Part shown: positions 1 through 7,232 of the stretch, one piece after another
How the letters are laid out: each line of letters opens with the position of its first letter
How positions within the stretch are numbered: position 1 is the first letter of the stretch
NCBI GenBank assembly: GCA_020722645.1
Contig: DYKL01000113.1
Span: 1 to 9,914 of the forward strand
Direction of reading: 5' to 3'
Source: Acetofilamentum sp.
GTDB taxonomy: Bacteria; Bacteroidota; Bacteroidia; Bacteroidales; JAFGUD01
DNA: 9,914 nucleotides
Translations under genes and position numbers: made by a program
Notes under the pieces: generated by a model
The model's input: the letters and a program-made list of their open reading frames with translations, nothing else
Databases searched by the model: none
What the model was told of the DNA's origin: nothing

Positions 1-18
1 AATATCTTCTTGTCTCAT
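1..18 (-). CDS. Possible 5' end of a divergent gene, cut by the window edge
   Basis: On the minus strand an ATG at 18-16 opens a frame reading M-R-Q-E-D-I to the window edge with no stop. The only support is position: a perfect Bacteroidota-type -7 box (TAACTTTG, minus strand, 39-32) lies 13 bases upstream of the ATG, and the next gene on the right runs the other way, so a divergent pair would fit. Six codons are far too few to recognise a family, and the frame may be chance. No function is assigned. Confidence 0.3.
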
Positions 19-31
19 GTTTTTTTGTCGG

Positions 32-39
32 CAAAGTTA
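32..39 (-). promoter_or_regulatory. Candidate -7 promoter box for the divergent minus-strand gene
   Basis: Read on the minus strand this is TAACTTTG, an exact match to the Bacteroidota -7 consensus TAnnTTTG. It would leave a very short leader before the ATG at 18. I see no TTTG -33 element at the expected distance, so this rests on the -7 box alone. Confidence 0.3.
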
Positions 40-255
40 ATCCATTTTTTGTTATCCCCACACACTTTTATAAAGAACCAAAAATTGCTGCATAAAATAA
101 GATTTTACTTTGTCTTTGCATATTTTTACTTTAAACTTTCACAAAATTACTATTTGTTTGTCGCATTTGTATTTTTTGCTCAAAATATATTAAAAAAAGG
201 GCTTTTGAGCTTAGCACGGCATAAATTTTGAATTAACTTCGAAAAAATAGAAATT
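40..255. other. AT-rich intergenic region upstream of the serpin-like gene
   Basis: This stretch is rich in T runs and has no convincing gene. An open frame from 10 to 231 on the + strand encodes only low-complexity Phe/Leu/Lys-rich peptide and is most likely chance. Several near-matches to the -7 box occur with a spacer one base off (for example TA-n3-TTTG at 170-178 and 222-230), so the promoter of the serpin-sensor operon probably lies here, but I cannot place it. Confidence 0.5.
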
Positions 256-1437
256 ATGAGAATATTATTGACATTTTTATTTGCATTTATTTTTTACGAA
301 TCAAATTCTCAGATTTTAGAAAAGGAATTTATTTACAACAGAAATAAAAAAGCTTTTGAATTTTACGAAAATTACTTAGATAAAACAGAAAATCAGGTAA
401 TTTCACCTTTTTTTATTGATTTTGCTTTTACTTCTGTATATGCCGCTACCAAAAGCGGAACTGCATCTCAGGTAAGCGATTTTATGATATTTGACAAAGA
501 CTGGAACGAACATTCTAAAAAAATGCTTGAATATCAAAAAATTATAACCGAAAATAACCGGCTCAATACTTATTTCAGCTATTCAATAAATTTTTTTATC
601 GAAGATTCTTTAAAAATTTTAAATGAGTTTCCCGAAAGAATATCTTCATTTATAGTTGACTCGGTTAAAAATGTAGATTTTACGGAAGAAAAAAACTCAA
701 TTGCTCTTGTTTTAAACAATTATTTATCGAACAAAACATCAGATTTTTGTAATGAAATGTTCAGCTCGGACAACATTCCGGATAATCCGAATATTCTAAT
801 CAATTCCTTTGCTTATTACAACGGATTTTGGGCTAATGATTTCAAAAACAAATATTTTGCATCATTTTTTCAGGATAGTACAACAATCGAAATAGAAAAT
901 GTTCAATATCTCACAACATTAGACTATTACAAATACGGAGAAACAGAAGATTATCAGATTATCGAAATACCTTATGAAGGCTACGAATTTACACTTATAG
1001 TTTTTTTGCCTCGGAAAGTTAAAAATTTGAGTGAATTTGAAAAGATATTCACTTTTGATTCTTATCTTTTATGGAGGCAAATGAACCTGCAAACTCAACT
1101 GACAAGATTGATAATCCCGAAATTTGAAGTTAAAAGCTTATTCACATTCAAAAGCTCTATAGATACGGTTGTCCCTGCAATTTTTTCACTTGGTGGCAAC
1201 TTTTTAAATCTTATTTGTAAAGTAGTCAAAATCAGCGAAATATATCATTATTCAATTTTTAATGTAAAAGATGAAAACTCTGAACCCGAAGAATTGAAAA
1301 ATTATGATTTTGATGCCGAAATGATTGAAAATGAATCTGTATTGTTCAATATTAATCGCCCTTTTATTTTTTTATTGGTTCATACAAAATCAGAAGCAAT
1401 AATTTATATGGGACACATTTATAACCCTTTATTCTAA
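256..1437 (+). CDS. Exported serpin-family protein with an atypical reactive-centre hinge
   Basis: Serpins trap serine or cysteine proteases by inserting a cleaved reactive-centre loop into a beta sheet; some members have lost inhibition. Residues 1 to about 19 form a signal peptide, so the protein is exported. Family landmarks, in order: V-I-S-P at 48-51 (helix B); a DFTEEKNSI-type block near 135, equivalent to the classical DF...INxW segment; LINSFAYYNGFW at 181-192 (strand 3A, with the conserved Trp); an IEIPYEGYEFTLIVFLP block; an IIPKFEVKS block; and RPFIFLL...MGHIYNP at 368-391 (strands 4B/5B and the end). The total of 393 residues is normal for the family. His331 aligns with the shutter His of alpha-1-antitrypsin, which fixes the hinge at 339-348. 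There, P15 Gly is Asn, P12 Ala is Pro, and P11-P10 are Glu-Glu. The shutter Ser after S-P is Phe53. Fold assignment is firm; protease inhibition is doubtful. The sensor gene follows after 7 bp. Confidence 0.88.
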   Translation: MRILLTFLFAFIFYESNSQILEKEFIYNRNKKAFEFYENYLDKTENQVISPFFIDFAFTSVYAATKSGTASQVSDFMIFDKDWNEHSKKMLEYQKIITENNRLNTYFSYSINFFIEDSLKILNEFPERISSFIVDSVKNVDFTEEKNSIALVLNNYLSNKTSDFCNEMFSSDNIPDNPNILINSFAYYNGFWANDFKNKYFASFFQDSTTIEIENVQYLTTLDYYKYGETEDYQIIEIPYEGYEFTLIVFLPRKVKNLSEFEKIFTFDSYLLWRQMNLQTQLTRLIIPKFEVKSLFTFKSSIDTVVPAIFSLGGNFLNLICKVVKISEIYHYSIFNVKDENSEPEELKNYDFDAEMIENESVLFNINRPFIFLLVHTKSEAIIYMGHIYNPLF

Positions 1438-1444
1438 ATGTATT

Positions 1445-4400
1445 ATGTTCAAAAAAATTTTAATCGCATTTTTTTCTGTTTTCTTTTTTATTTTTGCCTT
1501 TAGCCGAGGTCTGAAAAACTTCACGAATGACAAAACAGATGAAAAAAAATTAGAATCTGTTTTTAACAATGTCGGAGTTCCTTATTATTCTTATTTTTCA
1601 AACGAGAAAATATCAGACAAGGAAATTTTTTCAATTCAGCAAGATACTCTCGGCAGATATATTCTTGCAAGCAAAAGAGGTATCAACATTTTTGACGGAA
1701 ACGAATATTTATTTTGTAAAACCTCCGGAATGCCGTACAAATTGGCAAAAGACCCATACAATCAGAGAATTTTCATTGCCTGCAACAATAGTATTGGTTA
1801 TCTGGCGAACACAGATTCAAATTGTTTATATGTTGAAATAAGCAATAAAATTAAACCATTTGTTGGAGATGTCAGTATATTTTTCAATAAAGACTTTGTT
1901 TATTTTTATTACAAAAATTTCATAATTTCTTATGATAAAATCAACAATACTGAAAAATTTATTGAAACACCTGACAATACTGAATTTTCCGGTATTATAA
2001 CTTATGAAAATGAATTTTATGTTTTGATTTCCGGCAAAGGTTTCTCAAAAATTACAGATATAGACTCAAACTTATATCCCGAATTTCCATTCTCAATTAG
2101 TTCAGATATTGTTTTTTCTTTCAACTTAGATAACAAAACCTATTTTGCAAACTCTGACAATCAAATATTTGTGTTTTCTGATGACATAATGGAAGAAGTG
2201 GAATTTGAAAAAATAGAATACCTCGAAAATAAAATTATAAGTGGAGCTGAAAAAATATCTGAAAACATAATTGCAATCGCTACTCTTAATGGAGGCGTTG
2301 CATTTTTTAATACACAAAGCCTCAAAATAGTCTCTGTTTTGAACGTATACACCGGTTTGCCAGACAATGAAGTATTTGCAATATTCAAAGACAATGAAAA
2401 CGGCTTGGTTATTACAAATAATTACGGCATTTTCAGATATGAAATGTCATTACCTATCAAAAATTACGGTTTATTACCTGGTGTAGAAGGGAAAATTGTA
2501 AGTACAATTTTAAAAGATTCAACTATTTATCTGCTGACCACTCAGGGATTATATTACCTTGCAAAAGCTGAATCAGAGCAGGAATTTGAAAAAATAATCA
2601 TGACAACTAAAACCAATAACAATGCTAATCAAAATATTCAAATTCAACCCGATTTTGCTGAAAGTGAAAATGATATTAATTCCGAAATAAAAGATCAAAA
2701 TACTGAAAATGATGATACTAAAAAAGAAAGCAAACTTAAACAATGGTCAAAAAATTTGTTTGGAAAAGATAAAAAAAATAAAAACAATAAAAACAATGAT
2801 GTCGAAGAAAACAATATAATTGATAATCAAAATGATACAATCTCAGAACAAATAATGGAAATAAAAGACAGTTTAAGCATTGAAGAAAATATTATAGAGG
2901 AAAAACCGGTTCATGTAATTGTTAAAAAGAAAGCAAAAATTAATAAAATATCTGATTTTTATTATTTCTATAAAAAAATTCAAGGAATAGATTCAAAATG
3001 CAAACAAGCACTGAACTATAAAAATTCGATAATTGTAAGCTCAAACAATGGTCTTTATTTAGTTGAAAATCAAAAATCTAAATGTATTTTGAAGGATGAA
3101 TACATTACATACATAACCAAATCAACTGTTAATGATGATCTTTTCTTCATTGCAACTGCAAATATGCTATACAGCCTTGAATTTAAGGGAGACAATTATG
3201 TTTTTGACGACATTATATCAACCGATGAAATTGAAGATTATATTTTATCAGTAACAGATGATTACGATAATATATGGCTCGGTGGCGAAGGTTATGCATA
3301 CAAAATCCCAAAATCAGAACCTCAGAACTTCACTGCATTTTCACTCAGCAATATTTTTCTTGCTAAAGTTGATGTTCAAAAAATTCAAAATAATATACAT
3401 TTTTTTATTCCTCATGGAATTTTTAAATACAATACCGGATTGGATAGTATCGTAAAATACTATGAATTTTCACAAAAAGATGCTGATAATGTTTATTTTA
3501 TCAACTCACAGAACGACTATATCTGGACTAAAACAACTGAAGAATGGAAATATGTAACAAACAAAAACAAACTTGACTCTGCTCAGATTAAATTGCTGAA
3601 TATTATTCCGAAAATAACTGACATTATAGTTGATGAAAATGATAATTTGTGGGTAATTTCAGACTATATAAATTTATACAAAATATCAAGGTCAGATTCA
3701 ACATCTATTTCGGAAAATTTCAGACTAAACTCCGTTTTTTCAATTAACAATAAAGTAATCAAAGAAGAAAAAACGACGATTGATTATCAGGAAAATCTAA
3801 AATTGAACGTTAAACTGCAGGCTCCATATTTTATAAGTAATGATGAAGTATTTTACCAATATGCAGTTTCAAAAAACTTAAATTCTGTTATTGAATGGTC
3901 AGACGAAAAAAACACAAACTCATTTGATTTTCATTTGACCGAAGGTAAATATTATTTTTACTTTCGTGCAATAAACGCAACAGGAAAATATTCCAATGTT
4001 CAAAAAATTGAAATAAAAGTAAAACCACCCTTTTGGCAAACCGACTGGTTTAAATTGTTAATTTCACTCTCAATTATTATTTTACTTTTTGTATTTTTTG
4101 CAATTCGTCAAAAAACTTTGAAAAAACAGAAAGAAAATCTTGAAAAAATTGTACAAATCAGAACAGCTGAAATTGAAAAACGAAACGAAGAATTAAAAGT
4201 ACAAAGCGAAGAAATTATTAGTCAGAATGAGGAAATTAAACAACAAAATGAAGAACTGAAAACACAAAGCGAAGAAATAAATCGACAAAATAAAATTTTA
4301 ACTGAAAAAAGCGAGGAAATAAATCGTCAAAACGAGCTGCTGACAGAACAAAGAAACAAAATTCAGGAAAGCCATCTTTATATAACACAAAGTATAAATT

Positions 4401-5131
4401 ATGCCAGACGAATTCAAACAGCTATTCTACCGACTGAAAAAATACTTACACAAAAATTTGAAGAATATTTCATTTTATCATTACCCAAAGATATTGTAAG
4501 CGGCGATTTTTATTGGTTTAAAGAACACAAAAACAAACTTTATCTTACAGTTGCAGACTGTACAGGACACGGGGTGCCGGGAGCTTTTTTAAGTATGCTT
4601 GGAACTGCATATCTTAACGAAATAATCAACTACAAAGAAAATATCAAAGCAGGCGAAATACTTGATAATCTGAGAGTAAACATTATTTATGCTCTTCAGG
4701 AAAAACACGATAACGGTATCCGTGACGGAATGGATATGTCAATGTTAATATTTGATGAAAACACAAAAAAAATCGAATTTGCAGGTGCTTATAATCCTGC
4801 ATTCGTAATAAGAAATAACGACCTAATTGTTTTAGAAGCCGATAAAATGCCTATTGGATACAGCAGAAAAAATAATGAATATTACAGAACACAAAGCTTA
4901 GAAATTCAAAAAGATGATATAATCTATGCCTTTTCTGACGGGTTTGTTGATCAATTTGGAGGAAAAAACGGAAGAAAATTTTTAATTTCTAATTTCAAAA
5001 AACTCCTGCTTAATATTGCTGACGCTCCTTTAAAGATACAAAAAGAGCTTTTAGTAGAAGCTTTTGCTGTTTGGAAAGGCGATTATTTTCAAATTGATGA
5101 TATTACAATTATTGGACTTAAAATCAAATAA
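1445..5131 (+). CDS. Transmembrane double-propeller/Y_Y_Y sensor with cytoplasmic SpoIIE-type PP2C serine phosphatase
   Basis: The predicted role is to sense an envelope signal and dephosphorylate a cytoplasmic phosphoserine/threonine protein. Residues 1 to about 20 are a signal sequence or anchor. About 50-375 and 505-760 contain Reg_prop-like propeller blades; examples are TGLPDNEVFAIFKD from 303, a D-N-I-W-L-G-G turn near 607, and DENDNLW at 730-736. They are separated by an Asn/Lys/Glu-rich linker (about 386-502). Residues 763-862 form a Y_Y_Y domain. A membrane helix spans about 869-887, followed by a coiled coil (about 888-975). The C-terminal phosphatase runs from about 985 to 1228. 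Its metal-binding motifs are intact: SGDFYWF at 1019-1025 (Asp1021), VADCTGHGVPGAF at 1036-1048 (Asp1038), DGMDMSM at 1094-1100, SDGFVDQFG at 1164-1172 (Asp1165) and DDIT at 1218-1221 (Asp1219). The family's usual output is a histidine kinase/AraC module; here it is replaced by PP2C. The 7-bp gap to the serpin gene suggests co-transcription. Confidence 0.93.
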   Translation: MFKKILIAFFSVFFFIFAFSRGLKNFTNDKTDEKKLESVFNNVGVPYYSYFSNEKISDKEIFSIQQDTLGRYILASKRGINIFDGNEYLFCKTSGMPYKLAKDPYNQRIFIACNNSIGYLANTDSNCLYVEISNKIKPFVGDVSIFFNKDFVYFYYKNFIISYDKINNTEKFIETPDNTEFSGIITYENEFYVLISGKGFSKITDIDSNLYPEFPFSISSDIVFSFNLDNKTYFANSDNQIFVFSDDIMEEVEFEKIEYLENKIISGAEKISENIIAIATLNGGVAFFNTQSLKIVSVLNVYTGLPDNEVFAIFKDNENGLVITNNYGIFRYEMSLPIKNYGLLPGVEGKIVSTILKDSTIYLLTTQGLYYLAKAESEQEFEKIIMTTKTNNNANQNIQIQPDFAESENDINSEIKDQNTENDDTKKESKLKQWSKNLFGKDKKNKNNKNNDVEENNIIDNQNDTISEQIMEIKDSLSIEENIIEEKPVHVIVKKKAKINKISDFYYFYKKIQGIDSKCKQALNYKNSIIVSSNNGLYLVENQKSKCILKDEYITYITKSTVNDDLFFIATANMLYSLEFKGDNYVFDDIISTDEIEDYILSVTDDYDNIWLGGEGYAYKIPKSEPQNFTAFSLSNIFLAKVDVQKIQNNIHFFIPHGIFKYNTGLDSIVKYYEFSQKDADNVYFINSQNDYIWTKTTEEWKYVTNKNKLDSAQIKLLNIIPKITDIIVDENDNLWVISDYINLYKISRSDSTSISENFRLNSVFSINNKVIKEEKTTIDYQENLKLNVKLQAPYFISNDEVFYQYAVSKNLNSVIEWSDEKNTNSFDFHLTEGKYYFYFRAINATGKYSNVQKIEIKVKPPFWQTDWFKLLISLSIIILLFVFFAIRQKTLKKQKENLEKIVQIRTAEIEKRNEELKVQSEEIISQNEEIKQQNEELKTQSEEINRQNKILTEKSEEINRQNELLTEQRNKIQESHLYITQSINYARRIQTAILPTEKILTQKFEEYFILSLPKDIVSGDFYWFKEHKNKLYLTVADCTGHGVPGAFLSMLGTAYLNEIINYKENIKAGEILDNLRVNIIYALQEKHDNGIRDGMDMSMLIFDENTKKIEFAGAYNPAFVIRNNDLIVLEADKMPIGYSRKNNEYYRTQSLEIQKDDIIYAFSDGFVDQFGGKNGRKFLISNFKKLLLNIADAPLKIQKELLVEAFAVWKGDYFQIDDITIIGLKIK
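2600..2950 (+). other. Low-complexity charged linker between the two propeller regions of the sensor
   Basis: This segment encodes sensor residues of about 386-502. It is dominated by Asn, Lys, Asp, Glu and Gln and includes a short K/N-only run (DKKNKNNKNN-type). It has no blade-like pattern and is predicted to be disordered. It interrupts the region between the two propellers. It stays in frame and has no stop. Confidence 0.75.
4181..4363 (+). repeat. Tandem heptad (21-bp unit) coiled-coil coding repeat
   Basis: Residues 913-973 of the sensor are near-perfect heptads of the type x-Q-N/S-E-E-I/L-x. Leu or Ile falls at 917, 924, 931, 938, 945, 952, 959, 966 and 973, exactly every seven residues. 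The other core position (914, 921, 928 and so on) is Asn or Ser, apart from Arg at 970. At DNA level this is a degenerate 21-bp tandem repeat. It links the membrane helix to the phosphatase and probably forms the dimeric signalling stalk. Confidence 0.9.
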
Positions 5132-5274
5132 TTAGCGATACAAAATAATATTAAACTTTTTCAATAATTATAAAACAAAATTTTCGTTATAAATTTTAGA
5201 AATTATTTTTTGTAAAAACATTTTATCAAAAAAATGAGTTTTATAAAATTAGTTTTTTTTATTTTTATAAAATA

Positions 5275-5402
5275 CCTTAAATCCGTAAGTTTATACTTAT
5301 ATATCTGAAATTCAGCCAGGTGAAAACACCTGACTGGTGCAAACTACATGTTGTAGGTGTTTTCACCTGCAACCACTTACGAAAAGACTTGCGGATTTAA
5401 GG
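5275..5402. mobile_element. MITE-like 128-bp inverted-repeat element with a 5-bp target duplication
   Basis: The ends are CCTTAAATCCGTAAGT (5275-5290) and ACTTGCGGATTTAAGG (5387-5402), a 16-bp terminal inverted repeat with one mismatch. Just outside, AAATA occurs at both 5270-5274 and 5403-5407, as expected of a 5-bp target-site duplication. Inside is a perfect 15-bp inverted repeat (5317-5331 with 5355-5369), each arm itself able to form a small hairpin with an AAAA or TTTT loop. There is no room for a transposase, so it would move only with one supplied in trans. The CC-starting ends and 5-bp A/T-rich duplication resemble the IS1380 family (ISEcp1, for example), which is inference. A structured RNA or REP-like repeat is the alternative. 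Confidence 0.7.
5317..5369. repeat. Perfect 15-bp inverted repeat inside the MITE-like element
   Basis: CAGGTGAAAACACCT at 5317-5331 is the exact reverse complement of AGGTGTTTTCACCTG at 5355-5369, with a 23-base loop that holds another small dyad (CTACA/TGTAG, 5344-5348 with 5352-5356). Each arm is also nearly self-complementary, so a long cruciform or two small hairpins are alternative folds. No T tract follows, so it is not an ordinary terminator. Confidence 0.85.
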
Positions 5403-5425
5403 AAATATGCTAATTTTGTTTTAGT

Positions 5426-5455
5426 TTTGATATAAATAAAATTCTTATATTTTTG
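5426..5455 (+). promoter_or_regulatory. Candidate Bacteroidota-type promoter for the kelch lipoprotein gene
   Basis: A TTTG (5426-5429) is followed, after 18 bases, by TATTTTTG (5448-5455), matching the TTTG / TAnnTTTG -33/-7 pattern with acceptable spacing. Transcription would start near 5461, giving a leader of roughly 190 bases before the ATG at 5653. It starts only about 20 bases beyond the right end of the MITE-like element. Confidence 0.5.
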
Positions 5456-5507
5456 CAACTTATTTTAAAATTTTATTTAAGGTAAAGTAATTGCTTGAAT
5501 CTTTGAA

Positions 5508-5522
5508 CAATTAACTAAATAA
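5508..5522 (+). repeat. 15-bp direct repeat, copy 1
   Basis: CAATTAACTAAATAA here is identical to 5609-5623, 101 bases downstream. Both copies follow an AAt(c/t)TTTG sequence resembling a -7 box, so they may be duplicated start-site regions or binding sites. In DNA this A/T-rich a 15-bp match could still be chance. Confidence 0.5.
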
Positions 5523-5608
5523 ATTGTGCAACTTTGAAATAAAAACTTTATCTTTTTAGAAAATAAGTTTTTAGATTATTATCATAATTTTTTTTTGCAT
5601 AATTTTTG

Positions 5609-5623
5609 CAATTAACTAAATAA
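5609..5623 (+). repeat. 15-bp direct repeat, copy 2
   Basis: This is the second exact copy of the element at 5508-5522. It directly follows AATTTTTG and ends about 29 bases before the ATG of the kelch lipoprotein gene. It could mark a second, gene-proximal transcription start. Confidence 0.5.
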
Positions 5624-5652
5624 TTCTAGAATTTACATTCAAAATCAATTAT

Positions 5653-7191
5653 ATGAACAAAAAAATACATAAAATAATCTTTCTATCGGCACTATTTTTA
5701 ATTTTATATTTACCTTCCTGTAAAGAACAAGGGCAATATTACCTTTCATGGAGAAATATTGACGGAAATGTAATGATTAATGTTTACAATGCCTATTTAC
5801 ATTTAAGTGCTGTTGAAGATTCTATACTTTTTACAGCAATGCATTACGCCGAAGTAATGGCTGATATTTATGACATTAATGATTCAGTCAGAATTGTTGC
5901 TTTTGGTCATTGCTGGTCACCTGATACTACAAAAACGCCTTCTTTGATTAATACTAATCTATACACAAAATTTCTGCCCGGAGAAGGTGATTATTTAACG
6001 ATAACACCCACAGATAGCGCATTTACATACATAAGCCAACTAAACGATCTTGGAATTGACAGTCCTTATGTTGTTCGTTCTTTTGTTATTATCAGATACC
6101 AAAATTCAGGTTTGGTTGATACCGCTTACAATCAAATTACTACAAAGTTCAGAACCAGAGTTCCTGAAGATGTTTGGTTTCATAACGATGACTATACCAT
6201 TTCATTAAGCAATGCCAGAACCGAAGCAACTGCTTTTGTTATGAATAATAAAGTATATCTGACTTGTGGATACAATGGGTTTAGCCTGTTAAAAGATTTC
6301 TGGAAATATAATCCCACAGATGATACATGGACACAGCTTGCTGATTTCAGAGGTGACCCCAGAATGAGTGCCGTTGCATTTGTTATTAATGATACTGCTT
6401 ATGTTGGAACCGGAATTATTGACTATAATTTAAGAACCAAAACAGGAGATATGTGGAAGTGGTCTGAAGTAGGCGGGATGTACAATAACTGGACAAGAAT
6501 TGACTCGTTAGGACCGGGAATGGAAAGAGCTAATGCAATTGGGTTTGCTCTTACTGTTGACGACCCTACTTATGGAGAAGAAGGCAGAGGTTATTTAGGG
6601 TTAGGAGAAACTACTTATCCACGCCATGATTTACTTTATTATAATTTCAGAGCAGATACAGCAGGAGCAGATCCGGGTAAAGCTTGGGTTACTATTGACC
6701 CATTTATTGGCGGATACAGAACTGAAGCTGTCGTCTCTGTCCTGAATAATGTTGCTATTGTTGGATCTGGTATGAACACAGAAGGTACTCTTAAAAGCGA
6801 CTTTTACACTTTTGATGCGTCTCTTGGGTCCTATGGAAGATGGGCAAGTATTGTAGAAAGTCCTGCTGACCCCAGAGCTAATGCTGTTTCTTTTAGTTTG
6901 AGCTTCGAACGAGTTAATGGTAATGGATACAACTATTTTTACTACGGCACCGGAAGAGGTGAAAACGACTCTTTGTATAATGACTGGTGGGCTTACGATT
7001 TTTCACAAGGTACTTGGAAACAATGTTGTGATATAAGAGAAGAGGGGGATATCGCACCCGGAAGACAAGGAGCTGTTGCTTTTGCCATTACAAGAGAACA
7101 CGTCGAATTTGGTACTTTAGAGAGAGGTTTTGTGGTTTCAGGCAGAAGCAAAACCACATATTTAAAAGATGTTTGGGAATATTTACCATAA
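5653..7191 (+). CDS. Lipoprotein with FN3-like module and kelch-type beta-propeller
   Basis: The protein starts with a lipoprotein signal peptide ending in L-P-S-C (Cys23), so it should be lipid-anchored in the envelope. Residues of about 45-173 look like the FN3-like module common in Bacteroidota surface proteins: GHCWS at 85-89 corresponds to the usual G-x-C-W-S turn and YVVRSFV from 139 to the YYVRAYA strand. From residue 187 there are about six kelch repeats, each opening with an R-x-x-A-x-A-F/V strand and ending with a W-x-Y/W-D/N-P motif and an aromatic W near 'TW' (NARTEATAF at 187 onward; later blades begin DPRMSAVAF, ERANAIGF, YRTEAVVS, DPRANAVSF and PGRQGAVAF). That suits a six-bladed propeller. 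No enzyme residues such as a galactose-oxidase copper site are evident, so binding or scaffolding is likelier. The codon usage is visibly richer in G/C than the sensor gene. The outer-membrane barrel gene follows after 41 bp. Confidence 0.88.
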   Translation: MNKKIHKIIFLSALFLILYLPSCKEQGQYYLSWRNIDGNVMINVYNAYLHLSAVEDSILFTAMHYAEVMADIYDINDSVRIVAFGHCWSPDTTKTPSLINTNLYTKFLPGEGDYLTITPTDSAFTYISQLNDLGIDSPYVVRSFVIIRYQNSGLVDTAYNQITTKFRTRVPEDVWFHNDDYTISLSNARTEATAFVMNNKVYLTCGYNGFSLLKDFWKYNPTDDTWTQLADFRGDPRMSAVAFVINDTAYVGTGIIDYNLRTKTGDMWKWSEVGGMYNNWTRIDSLGPGMERANAIGFALTVDDPTYGEEGRGYLGLGETTYPRHDLLYYNFRADTAGADPGKAWVTIDPFIGGYRTEAVVSVLNNVAIVGSGMNTEGTLKSDFYTFDASLGSYGRWASIVESPADPRANAVSFSLSFERVNGNGYNYFYYGTGRGENDSLYNDWWAYDFSQGTWKQCCDIREEGDIAPGRQGAVAFAITREHVEFGTLERGFVVSGRSKTTYLKDVWEYLP

Positions 7192-7232
7192 TAATTTATA
7201 AGTCTTGTGCTATAATTTTTTAAAAATTTTAT

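Larger units (their letters stand above)
5132..5652. other. 521-bp intergenic region between the sensor operon and the envelope-protein genes
   Basis: No gene is seen on either strand. 5132-5274 is A/T-rich with only weak dyads, none a convincing terminator for the sensor operon. 5275-5402 is the MITE-like inverted-repeat element listed separately. 5403-5652 holds a promoter candidate (5426-5455), a pair of 15-bp direct repeats (5508-5522 and 5609-5623) and the leader of the kelch lipoprotein gene. Confidence 0.7.

Noticed and set aside
10..231. 73-residue + strand open frame before the serpin gene
   Set aside because: The composition is Phe/Leu/Lys/Tyr-rich as expected from translated A/T-rich non-coding DNA. 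There is no domain, and it overlaps the probable divergent start and the promoter region.
2126..2394. Two overlapping minus-strand open frames inside the sensor gene
   Set aside because: They lie wholly within strongly supported propeller-coding sequence, are Phe/Ser/Ile-rich, and overlap each other in different frames.
5132..5274. Possible terminator for the serpin-sensor operon
   Set aside because: Only weak A/T dyads such as AATTATAA with TTATAAATT near 5164-5200 are present, with no G/C-containing stem, so I do not call a terminator.
5317..5369. Inverted repeats of the MITE-like element read as a CRISPR array or bidirectional terminator
   Set aside because: There are only two arms in inverted, not direct, orientation, no spacer series, and no T tract after either hairpin. 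Terminal repeats and flanking duplication fit a mobile element better.
5653..7191. Galactose oxidase or sialic-acid epimerase (NanM-like) function for the kelch protein
   Set aside because: The kelch pattern gives only the fold. I see no copper-ligand pattern or neighbouring sialic-acid genes.
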